The translations under genes and the position numbers were made by a program. Under the pieces are notes generated by a model. That model was not told where the DNA came from and made no database searches. It worked only from the letters and a program-made list of their open reading frames with translations. Below, one piece after another: positions 52,647 to 62,885 of a stretch of 64,000 bases of DNA. Source of the stretch: Brassica napus (lineage: Eukaryota > Streptophyta > Magnoliopsida > Brassicales > Brassicaceae). Within the stretch, counting starts at the first letter, position 1. Each line of letters starts with the position of its first letter. The stretch is taken from the NCBI RefSeq assembly GCF_020379485.1, contig NW_026014819.1, positions 30,824-94,823 on the forward strand. The letters run 5' to 3'.

Positions 52647-54312
52647 TGGTATCAGAGCTTTGTTGCTCTTCTTGGGCTGAACTCACTTCTTTTGTCAATT
52701 TCTTCATCTGAATCTCTCTCTCTTTCTCCTTTAAATTCGTTTTTGATGAGCTGTGTGGCTGGGATTCAAAACTTGGACAGTAGAGAGTGTAGATGAAGTA
52801 TGTATTCAAAATCTGTGAGTTTCTTTAAGATGCAAGGCTTTAATGTTTTTTTTTTAATCAATGACTCTCGCCTTTATCTCCTCATTGTTTAATCCTTTGG
52901 ATGAAAGATTAAAAATCTGTTCATGTCAGCTTGAGGGAGGGAGAAAAGATTAAACTTGTATCTTGAAGAACTCTTAAAAAAAAAAAAAAAAAATCGATTT
53001 CAAAAATATTTTGTGTTCTTCATCTTGTCTAATGATTTCTTTAAAGAAGACAAGATGGAGTTCTGTTTTGGTTTCTTCTCTCCCATGTGTAAGCTGTGGT
53101 TCTGATCTTGAGTTGGGATCCTAATCCAAGGCTAAGGGAGGGAAATGAAACAAAAGACTTCATCTGTTTTGTGCTTTAAAAACAGTTTTAAAAGATGAAG
53201 TTCTTGCTGGTTTTGTCTCAAACATAATCATCCTTTTCTACCCTTTGTCTCTTAATATTTTCAAACTTGGTAAAAGACTTTATGTCTAATGAAACCAATG
53301 CTTGAGGGAGGGAGAAAGATTGATGATGATTTGAAGAAAATTGATTTGTAAGAGCATTTGAATTTCAGATTTAAAGAAATGCTCTTTGAAAGGATTTAAA
53401 AAAAAAAAAAAATCTTAAAATGTTTTGAACAGATTCTTGAGTAATCTGATTTCGAAAATGCTTTAAAAATGTGTTAACTGGTGGGATGTTCATGCCTCAC
53501 CAGCATTGTGATCAGCCATGAAGCTTGAAGGCCATGGACTGCAATCTGCTTCCGCAAAACTCTCATTCTCCACCATACTCTCATTCTCCACCATACTCTT
53601 ACCATACTCTTACTCTCCATTATTCTCTAATATTCTCTCATACTTCTGTTACTTATTCTCAAATACTCTGGTTACTTATTCTCTGGTACTTTATTCTCTC
53701 CATCACTCACTAATTTTGTGCTTTGAATCTGTCCATACTCAACAGGTTCTAATTTTAAGAATGGTGATTGGTGTTTGTGCTTGGTTGTCTCAAGAAGACA
53801 ATGCAAGTTCGGTTGATCTAGAGCAGCATCAGAAGCAAGCTTTGGGGGTTAGAACCAATGGCCTCAGATTCATGGACCCAAGACAAGAAGATCTTGAGGA
53901 GAAGTGGCTGTAGGAAAGTGATGAATCAACTCACCAGCAAGATGTTAGCTAAGGGTCAGTAAGCTTCATGTGAAGCATCAAGAAGAAAGAGGTGTTGCAC
54001 AAGTTCAAATCATGGCGTCAACACCCTAAGCAATCAGTTCAGATCATGGCTCAAGCCATGAGTCCTTTTGGCGGTTCAAAGACAAGTTCAAGCCGCATTC
54101 AGATCATAGATCAAAGAAGCTTCAAGCTCACTTCAAATAAAGCCAAGGTCATAGCTATCCATTGCACCGTGAAGGCTATACTCTTTTTGTCCTCATCATG
54201 GTTTTATCCCAAGTGGTTTTACATGGTGAGGTTTTTAATGAGGTAGTCATTTGCGTGTTGCAAGCTTGGCCTTTGGAACCAATGGCTTCCAAAGCCCAAC
54301 CTTGAGGGAGGG
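52647..54312 (+). other. Internal region of element M with repeated polypurine-tract-like modules
   Basis: Three internal copies of a GCTTGAGGGAGGGAGAAA-type tract (52930-52945, a degenerate 53131-53146, and 53301-53319) precede the terminal one. Long A runs lie near 52976-52994 and 53398-53413. A 131-codon frame at 53518-53913 is low-complexity in its first half and shows no domain. I do not call it a gene. Confidence 0.6.
54192..54230 (+). other. Hairpin motif upstream of the polypurine tract of M
   Basis: CTCATCATG with CATGGTGAG (one T-G pair) around a diverged centre TTTTATCCCAAGTGGTTTT. Confidence 0.5.
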
Positions 54313-55481
54313 TATTAAAGTGAAGCAAGACAAGGAGATGTGAAGGCCAAACAAAGGAAGTGAAGGCCAAGCATCTCCACATCAAACTAAAGAAGAAGAA
54401 GCTATCCAAGCCATGAACAAGCCTCAAGAGAGTGATGACACGGCCAAGACAATGAAAAGATGATCAAGGCGTGTGTGCAAGAAGAGAAGGAGGCTGTAGA
54501 GTCATGAAGTGTGTTGCAAGTATTCAAGACTTGTGCAACAAGGAAAGGAGCCAACAAATGAAACAAGAAGCAAGCCATTATGGATTCAAGGCAAGTAGAA
54601 GAAAAGATGCTGCATTGACTTGAAATGGAAGTTGGTTCATTCAGACTTGATCCACAAGCTACCATCTTGACCTAACTTACCTTGCAAGGCAAGAATGAAG
54701 TTGTATAGAATTAATATGGACGTGGGGAAGGTCTGAGAAGTCAAGGAAACATGTTTGAATTTAAATATGAAAGGCTGGTTTCCTTGTGAAGAGAAAAGTC
54801 ACATGGGTGCATAAGAAAGGGAGCTGGGCTGTCACTATCAACCTAAGGAGGCTGTGCCTCTCCTCCTGTCCCTTTCTACTCTTCCTGGACGTGCCATACA
54901 TTGGCTGTATCTCCTTTGGCATGTTCTGGTTCCCTACAGAATTATTTGTTTATGTTTTCATGTTTTAATAATTGTTTAGTCTTGTGTATTGCCTATTTAA
55001 AGGCTTCTCCATCACTTGTAATAATTATCCAGTATCAATACAAGTTCTCTTAGTCTAATTTCGTGGCTCTCTCTCCCTTGCTTGTGTCTAAACAATATTC
55101 ACAATGTAAGGAGTTTAGAGTTATGGTTTAGAGGCTGCCTTAACTCTCTTTCTCTTAAGGCAGCCTAATACTTGTAAAACTCACTCTAAACTCTTCTTTA
55201 TCTTCTCTTAAACTCTAGCTTACTGATTCTATTTCCTATTCTCCTTAAGTGAACAAACTGAAAGTGTTGTGTCACTTCTCAAGGAATAGATTCAAACTAG
55301 AGTCTTTAATCTGTTCTTAGTTTAATTCTAATTATTGTATCAATCTCACAGCCACTTAATCTCTCTAGATTCAGATGGTTGTGTAGATTATTTTGCTGAG
55401 AGGATTCAATCACAAGTTGATTGTCTCTTCCATTCTTAAAGAGTGAGTTCATGTTCTTAGCTATTCTCAGCTTTTCCAACA
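54313..55481 (+). repeat. 3' LTR of element M
   Basis: 1169 bp, virtually identical to the 5' LTR. TATA-like element at 54994-55002. Followed by CCTTG and the resumed 3' UTR of K. Confidence 0.83.
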
Positions 55482-55511
55482 CCTTGGCTGTGAGGTCTTT
55501 ACTCTTTTTCC

Positions 55512-55550
55512 CTTATCAAGGTTTTATCCCAATGGGTTTTCCTTGGTAAG
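55512..55550 (+). other. Hairpin motif upstream of the polypurine tract of K
   Basis: CTTATCAAGG with CCTTGGTAAG. Compared with C, two pairs have changed on both sides at once (C-G to T-A and A-T to G-C), although K and C are otherwise almost the same element. Confidence 0.65.
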
Positions 55551-55618
55551 GTTTTTAATGAGGAAGATCTCATAGCTATCCAAGCTTAGGCTTTCACAAA
55601 GCTAAGCTTGAGGGGGAG

Positions 55619-56184
55619 TGTTGAGTTGAGTTGATTATATTGGTATGGAGAGAAGAGGAGTTGAAGAGGAGAAGAGATGGAGAAGCTTAGGGGGTTTGGG
55701 TGTGAATGGTACGGACGTCCGTACAAGGCCGTACATGGCCGTACCGTCCGTACCAAAGGCCTCGACCAAAACTTACCCAACTCGACCAAGTGAAACGGTA
55801 ACAAGGGAGTGTTACCTTGGGGACTTAAGGAGAAGGGATTAGACCGTTGAGTGGATAAGGGAAGAGCGTGCCAGGCTGGAACAGGCTGTAAAGAGGCAAA
55901 GCGTGTGAGCCTTACCATCCAATCATCCGGAAAGCAACCTTGACTCTACATGCTTCAATAGTGCCCATTTCGCCTCTTGTAAACCCTAATGTCTTCTATA
56001 TAAATATGTAACCTCACTCATTAATAAAATCAGTCAGTTCGAGTCTCTCTAATCTCTTAGACTATGGTTTTCTCTTAGACACTAAACGGCTCTTCCTAGT
56101 CTCTTAATCTTTCACAAACTTCTCTTAATCACTTCCTAAACACTCTTTTTACTCTAATCACTCTAAAGATCTCTTAATCTCATA
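55619..56184 (+). repeat. 3' LTR of element K
   Basis: 566 bp, no differences from the 5' LTR noticed. CCGTAC cluster 55707-55754, TATATAAAT 55997-56005. Followed by CTCTT and element J. Confidence 0.88.
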
Positions 56185-57888
56185 CTCTTTGCCCATCTCC
56201 ACTAGACTGAGCACCACTCTCTACTTCCTGTGTCACCTCTTGATTATGCTGGCCTGAATTTTCTTGATTTTGCACTTGCTCATGAGATTCAGTTCCATTC
56301 CCCCTCTCATGATCAAGAGGAGTTGTTCTTTCAGCTTCACTAGTCGGATTGGAAGACTCTCTTCTTCCAGATTCCTGATCCTGGGATAACCCTATCCCTA
56401 GCTTCTCCAACAGCACCCTAAGTGTTGTTGCTCTATCAGATGGAGCTTGAGACAAATCCTTCAGATTTTCCCACTCCTTTTCTTCATAATACCCTTTTGA
56501 TTCAATAAACTTCACTTCTCTAGATACCATCACTCTCCTTGCTTCAGGATCATAGCACTTGTATCCCTTCTGAGTGATAGAGTATCCAATGAACATAGCC
56601 TTAGTACTCTTTACCTCCAGCTTGTTTCTATGTTCTCCTGGAGTCATGACATAGCATACACACCCAAATACTCGTAGGTGATCAATAAAAGGCTTGCTCT
56701 TATTCAGCACCTCAAATGGAGACAGATTCTTCAGTATCTTGGTTGGGACCCGGTTGATGAGATAGCAAGCAGTCTGTACAGCATCTCCCCAAAAACGTTT
56801 TGGGACATTTGCATGAAACATCATCGACCTAGAAACCTCCATCAAGTGCCTATTCTTCCTCTCAGCTACACCATTCTACTGTGGTGTGTAGGGACAACTG
56901 GTTTGATGCACAATCCCATGCTTGGCTAGATGACTCTTGAAGGCATTGCTGATGTATTCACCTCTGTTGTCTGATCTCAGTACCTTCACAGTAGCATTGT
57001 ATTGATTAGATACATATGCTTGGAAGTTCATAAAAGCTTCTAGCACCCTATCTTTAGATGGAAGCAATGTGAGCCATGTATACTTAGACTTCTCATCAAT
57101 GAATGTCACAAAGTATTTATGGCTGTCTCTAGACATGCATGGAGCGGTCCACACATCCGAGTGAACTAGATCAAAGCAATGCTCATAAGTAGTCTCAGAT
57201 GTTGGGAAAACAGTCCTACAATGCTTTCCTAATATGCATGCTTCACAATCCAGGTGATTGAATGACATATTAGGGATTATCAATTCAATGGCACGAGCAT
57301 GAGGATGTCCTAATCTAGCATGCCAAGTAATACTATCAATCTTCTCAGCAGTACTACTCAAGCAAATAGAATCAAAGGGATTAGAGGTCTTAGCCAAGTC
57401 GAGGTGGTATAGCTGGTTCTTGCTGTCTCCTCTGCCAATGACTCTCCCAGTCTTCAAATCTTGAAACTCAACTTCATCAGGTCTGAATACTACTTGACAA
57501 CCAAGATCAATGGTAGCTTTCTTCACAGATAATAGATTTGAAGTGAACTTAGGCATGTAGAAGGCAGCCGTGTCCTTCTCAAACAGTTTGAGCTTTCCCA
57601 CTCCTTCTATTGGGATCATGGCACCATTAGCTATCATAACACTCCCTGTTGCAGCCTTGATCTCACTTATAAGCCTCCTATCACTGATCATATGATGACT
57701 TGCTCCAGAATCAATCACAATGGGTTTAGAAGCTCCGGATTGTATAGCATGCTTCTTGCTTGCTGCTAAGGCTTGTCCATGTTCCATGAACATTCTCCAT
57801 TCCTTCCTGGTGATGCGATCATCAGCTCCACTCCCTTTCTTCTGCTCTTTTAACACCCCACTGTCTTCTACTGATTCCCCCATGTAGG
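56185..57888 (-). pseudogene. Element J gag-pol: protease and integrase, with nonsense codon
   Basis: Minus-strand frame with YMGESVEDSG, protease IDSGASHHM, integrase zinc region GHPH...CEACILGKHC, HSDVWTAP and RSDNRGEYIS (Gly to Arg next to the second catalytic Asp). A TAG at 56876-56878 replaces the Gln codon of the conserved TPQQNGVAERKNRH block; G has CAG there. Downstream, a Val-Ala-Glu-Arg-type stretch is also altered. J therefore cannot make full-length integrase, RT or RNase H. Confidence 0.87.
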
Positions 57889-58416
57889 TGTTAAGATGAG
57901 GAGATGAGGAGATGAAGAGTTGATACATGGATAGAGGAAGGGAGTTGGAGCAGGCAGTAACTTTGGAGATTTACCACAGTAACTTTATTGTTACTGTGGT
58001 AACTGAGGTAAAAGACTTGGGAAGTTACCTTGCATCCATTTGGAGAGTGAAACACGCCAGGATGAGTCTGGATAAGCAAGGAGGAGTTTGGATAAGGTCT
58101 GGTCAAGGCTAGAGAGCTTTAGACAGGCTGGCACCAGCTTGAAAGCTAAAGCAAGATTCCCAAGCATGTGAGGAACCTTATTGGCTAGTTTGAATCAAGC
58201 ATCTTTGACTACACATGCCTCTTATCCTAGCTAGACTGAACCTGGACGAAATTATGTATCCCTAATCTATATGTGTTGTAAACTCTCTCATTAATCAATC
58301 TAATGGAGTTTTGAGCCTCTCTCTCTATTCTCTCACTAAAATCTCTTAATCTCTTTAATCTTTCATCTGATTATCCCTGATTAGTTGAATCATGCTCTAA
58401 TACACAAAAGTGTATA
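57889..58416 (+). repeat. 5' LTR of element L
   Basis: 528 bp, TGTTAAGATG to GTGTATA. TATA-like TATATG at 58268-58273. GTTAC/GGTAAC dyads at 57956-58005. Confidence 0.84.
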
Positions 58417-58431
58417 TGGTATCAGAGCCAG

Positions 58432-58441
58432 GTTGCGCAAA
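58432..58441 (+). other. Palindrome after the primer-binding site of L
   Basis: TTGCGCAA (58433-58440), at the position of the inverted repeats seen in C, D, E, G and I. Confidence 0.4.
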
Positions 58442-58567
58442 GTGGGAGAGTGTGATTCCTTTTTCTTAAAAATCTTGAGTGTTCTTGAGTGTTCTTGGTG
58501 TTCTTAACTTCTGGGTTTCATTATCTTGGTGGCGTGAGAGGTTCTGGTGAATCCAAATCATCTCAAC

Positions 58568-61500
58568 ATGGAAATGGAGCACAGACCTGAGTCAACTGTG
58601 AAGACTGAAGAGGAGAGGCATGGCGAGTGGTCAAGGTGGGCCAAAAGAGCTTTGGAAAGCTGTGGGTTATGGAGTAGTCATGGAAAGGGGAAACCTTTCA
58701 TGGAAATGGCTACTGAAGAAGGTCAGACAAGAGGTCTGAAGCTGGGAAATGAAGTTGTTCAAGGAAACACTACAAAGAGTGAGATTGAAGCAACTTTAGG
58801 CAAGTCCAAGCTTGTGAGAGTCGTTGAGGACAGAGGGGTGATCCGCGGCTTGAGACAAGGAAAGGATGAGTGTTATCAGCTTGTGGGAAGGCTGAGAGAA
58901 GTATGGTCAGAGCTAGATGTGGTGAAGACACACACATCAAATCCGAGATGGTGTCAAGAAAGGAGGAAGCAAGATGTGATCTTCAGCTTCCTTATGGAAG
59001 AGGTATGTGAGCTTGTTAAATATACTTGTGATGTGTGGGAAATGAACAGGAAGCCAGAAAGATGGAAGGGAGGTACAAGCTGTAAGAGGGGAAGGTTGAG
59101 AAAACTTTCTAAGGAGTGGTTAATGAAGAGAAGGGCATGGAGAAAGGATAGCGAGTCTGAGCACTTGAGTGACAGGATGAGTGTGATCTTGAAGAGAATC
59201 AAGGATGTACTTCAGCAGATGGTTATAGGAGAGTGTTCATACTCAGCTTACATGGGAGAAACAGTAGGAGACAGTGCGGATATGAGAGGAATGGATACCA
59301 AGAGGGCAGATGAGTGTGTGACAAAGAAGGAATGGGATGAGTTGGTTAAGCATGTGTATGCTTTGGCTACGACCCGGAGTCTGGGTGCTCCTGCCAAAGC
59401 ATCCACATCTAAACCCATCATCATTGACTCTGGAGCAACACACCACATGATCAGTGACAAGAGACTAATCAGTGAGGTTAAAGCAGCAACAGGGAGTGTC
59501 ATGATAGCCAATGGTACCAGGATCCCAATAGAAGGAGTGGGAAACCTCAAGCTGTTTGAGAAGAACTCCACTGCCTTCTACCTACCTCAGTTTACATCCA
59601 ATCTAATCTCAGTTAAGAAGGCTACAGTTGATCTGGATTGTCAAGTGGTTTTCAGACCAAATGAAGTTGAGTTCCAGGATTTGAAGACTGGAAGAGTTAT
59701 TGGCAGAGGAGACAGCAAGCATCAGCTCTATCATCTCCAAACAACTGAGGCGCCTAGTCCTGTGGAGTCTGTGTGTTTAAGCAGCACAACGGATAGGTGT
59801 GATAATCTCACATGGCATGCAAGGCTGGGACATCCTCATGCCAAGGCAATTGAACTGATTCTACCAAGTATGGCGTTCAATCACTTGGAGTGTGAAGCTT
59901 GTATACTTGGAAAGCACTGTAGAACTGTCTTCCCAACATCAGAAACCAGATATGAGAATTGCTTTGATCTGGTGCATTCAGACGTGTGGACAGCTCCCTG
60001 TATGTCTAGAGACAGCCATAAGTACTTTGTGACTTTCATTGATGAGAAGTCCAAGTACACATGGATCACCATGATTCCCTCCAAAGACAGAGTCCTAGAA
60101 GCCTTCATGAACTTCCAAGCATATGTTACTAACCAGTACAATGCCACTGTGAAGATTCTGAGGTCTGATAATGGAGGAGAATACACTAGCAATGCTTTCA
60201 AGAGTCATCTTGCAAAGCATGGGATTGTGCAACAAACTAGCTGCCCTTACACACCACAACAAAATGGGGTGGCTGAGAGGAAGAACAGACATTTGATGGA
60301 GGTTGCGAGATCAATAATGTTCCACATGAATGTCCCTAAGAGGTTTTGGAGTGATGCTGTTCAGACTGCTTGCTATCTCATCAATAGAGTGCCAACCCGT
60401 GTATTGAAGAAACTGTCTCCCTTTGAAGTATTAAACAAGGCCAAGCCACACATTGATCATTTGAGAGTCTTTGGGTGCTTATGTTATGTGATGATTCCCG
60501 GAGAAAGAAGGAACAAGCTAGAAGCAAAGAGTACTAAAGCTATGTTCATTGGGTACTCAATCACTCAGAAAGGCTACAAATGTTATGATCCAATAACTAG
60601 GAGGGTTATGGTATCTAGAGAAGTGAAGTTTGTTGAGTCTAAAGGGTATTATGAGGAGAAGAAATGGGAAGACCTAGAGGATCTGTCCCGAGCTCCATCA
60701 GAGAAGGCAACAACATTGAGGGTGTTGTTGGAGAGGCTAGGGATAGGATTATCCCAAGATCAGGAACCAGGAAGAACAGGACCTTCTAATCAAGCTGGAG
60801 AAGCTGGAGGAACAACTCCTCTTGATCATGAGAGGGGGAATGGATCTGAATCAGGGGAGCAGGAGCATAACCAAGAGGATTCAGGTCAGCATGATCAGGA
60901 GGAGACACATGAAGTAGAGAGTGGAGCTCAGTCAGGTGGAAATGAGCAGGGAGAACCTACTGGAAATGAGCAGGGAGAACCTACTGGTTTAAGAGAGGAA
61001 GCACAAGAGAATGTTCAGGCTGAAGAACAGGTTGAGACCTTGCGGAGGAGCACAAGGATAAGGAGGGATCCTTCCAACTGGGTAAACACGAGAGTGTACT
61101 ACAATGCCCAGGCTGTGGAGCATCCCTCTCAAGCTGTGTGTTCCTTTGCTGAGTTTCCAGAAGAGCACATGGTGTTTATGTGTAACTTGGATGAGAATGA
61201 GATACCAAGATCTTATGAAGAAGCTATGAAGCACAAGGTTTGGAGAGATTCAGTAGGAGATGAAAGGGATGCAATGATCAGGAATGATACTTGGTATGAG
61301 AGTGAGTTACCTAAAGGGAAGAAGGCAGTTTCAAGCAGATGGATCTTCACCATCAAGTACCTTGCAAATGGGGAGATAGATAGGCGCAAGACTAGGCTGG
61401 TTGCAAGAGGATTTACACAAACTTATGGGGAAGATTACATTGATACTTTTGCACCAGTGGCCAAGCTTCACACAATTCGAATTGTCTTATCTATTGCAAC

Positions 61501-62434
61501 AAACTTGGAGTGGGATTTGTGGCAAATGGATGTGAAGAATGCTTTCTTGCAAGGTGAACTTGAAGATGAAGTATACATGCATCCACCTCCTGGTCTTGAG
61601 CATCTAGTAAAGCCAGGGAATGTTTTGAGATTGAAGAAAGCAATATATGGGTTGAAACAGTCACCTAGAGCTTGGTACAGGAAGCTGAGTACAACACTCA
61701 ATGGGAGAGGCTTTAGGAAGTCTGAACTAGATCACACTCTCTTCACCTTGACAGGACCTTCAGGGAGCATTGTGATTCTAGTGTATGTGGATGATTTGAT
61801 TATCACAGGAAGTGATAAGGCAGGGATTCAGGCTACTAAGGAGTTTCTCAAATCTGTGTTTGACATCAAGGATTTGGGAGAGATGAAGTATTTTCTGGGC
61901 ATTGAGATATGCAGATCAAAGGAGGGTTTGTTTATGTCTCAAAGGAAGTATACTATGGATATGTTGAAGGAGACTGATGTGCTTGGAGGAAAGATAGCTA
62001 AGACACCCCTTGAGGAGGGATATAAAGTTCTGCGTGAGGGGGAGGTTGAAGAGAAGCAGCTGTTTGAAGATCCTAAGCTATACAGGAAGATGGTTGGTAA
62101 GCTGATCTACTTGACCATCACCAGACCAGATATATGTTTTGCTGTGAACCAAGTGAGTCAGCATATGCAGGCGCCAAAGGTCCATCACTGGAAGATGGTT
62201 GATAGGATACTGAGGTATCTGAGTGGGACGACTGGACAAGGAGTTTGGATGGGTTGTAATGGCAGTACAGAAGTGGTTGGGTATTGTGATGCTGATTGGG
62301 CAGGAGATAGAGTGGACAGGAGATCAACTACTGGGTATTGTACATTCATTGGAGGAAACTTGGTTACTTGGAAGAGTAAGAAGCAGAAGGTTATCTCTTG
62401 TTCAAGTGCTGAAGCTGAGTATAGAGCCATGTGA
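58568..62434 (+). pseudogene. Element L gag-pol, frameshifted inside RNase H
   Basis: The ATG at 58568 is preferred; the same frame opens earlier only with a GTG at 58547. The gag is short and diverged (WSRWAKRALESCGLW, VWSELDVV) with no CCHC knuckle and no Ser-Arg repeat, but with a basic stretch (RRAWRKD) and the GECSYSAYMGE block shared with G and J. Protease IDSGATHHM; integrase GHPH...CEACILGKHC, HSDVWTAP, RSDNGGEYTS and AERKNRH; reverse transcriptase YVDDLIITGS; RNase [14 protein letters not shown]. The linker holds a nine-residue duplication (GNEQGEPTG twice). One base is missing near 62431, giving a stop at 62434. Confidence 0.87.
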
Positions 62435-62743
62435 AGCTGACAAACGAGTTGGTGTGGATCAAGGGGATCTTGAAGCACTAGAGATTGAGCAGAGTACTCC
62501 TATGACTATGCATTGTGACAATCAAGCAGCTATCCACATTGCCTCCAACTCAGTGTTTCATGAGAGAACAAAGCACATAGAGGTGGATTGCCATAAGGTG
62601 AGGCAGATGATTATCTTAGGAGTGATTCTGCCATGTTATACAAGAAGTGATTTGCAGATGTGTTTACTAAGGCAGCGAGATTGAAGACAATGGAGTCCAT
62701 ACTATCCAGGCTTGGACTCATTGATCTTACTCCCAGGAGCTGA
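62435..62743 (+). pseudogene. Element L: remainder of RNase H, several small deletions
   Basis: Contains [43 protein letters not shown] in a shifted frame. A further loss of several bases near 62649 removes residues that other elements read as EDQLADV. It ends at the TGA at 62741. Confidence 0.82.
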
Positions 62744-62776
62744 GCCCCTTAACCATGGAGTCTCCACTCTTTTTCC

Positions 62777-62815
62777 CTCATCAAAGTTTTATCCCAATGG
62801 GTTTTCTTTGGTGAG
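62777..62815 (+). other. Hairpin motif upstream of the polypurine tract of L
   Basis: CTCATCAAAG with CTTTGGTGAG around TTTTATCCCAATGGGTTTT. Confidence 0.6.
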
Positions 62816-62885
62816 GTTTTTAATGAGGGAGGTCTTCATGGTTTCCAAGCTTGACTTGTTCCACATGGTCAAGCTTGAGGGGGAG

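Larger units (their letters stand above)
51478..55481 (+). mobile_element. Element M: non-autonomous LTR retrotransposon with atypical LTR ends
   Basis: 1169-bp LTRs (51478-52646 and 54313-55481) and target duplication CCTTG (51473-51477 and 55482-55486), in the 3' UTR of K. The primer-binding site TGGTATCAGAGC is at 52647 and the polypurine tract CTTGAGGGAGGG at 54301-54312. The 1.67-kb interior has no gag-pol. The LTRs start TATTAAAG and end CCAACA, so the usual 5' TG is missing in both copies. One LTR difference was seen (51571 against 54406). Confidence 0.85.
46177..56184 (+). mobile_element. Element K: Ty1/copia retrotransposon, same family as C, hosting element M
   Basis: 566-bp LTRs (46177-46742 and 55619-56184), target duplication CTCTT (46172-46176 and 56185-56189), primer-binding site at 46743 and polypurine tract ending at 55618. 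No LTR differences were noticed. M is inserted a few bases after its stop codon. The polyprotein is almost identical to that of C but has one frameshift. The LTR U3 differs much more from C than the coding region does. It is inserted in the linker of J. Confidence 0.91.

Noticed and set aside
52471..53913. Frames in element M (112 codons at 52471-52809 minus, 131 codons at 53518-53913 plus)
   Set aside because: The first is antisense across the LTR end and leader, the second begins with a repetitive Ser/Thr-rich stretch. No recognisable domain.
8387..62684. Many antisense frames of 60-120 codons over gag-pol genes
   Set aside because: They are shadows of the conserved plus- or minus-strand polyprotein frames and recur wherever those domains recur.
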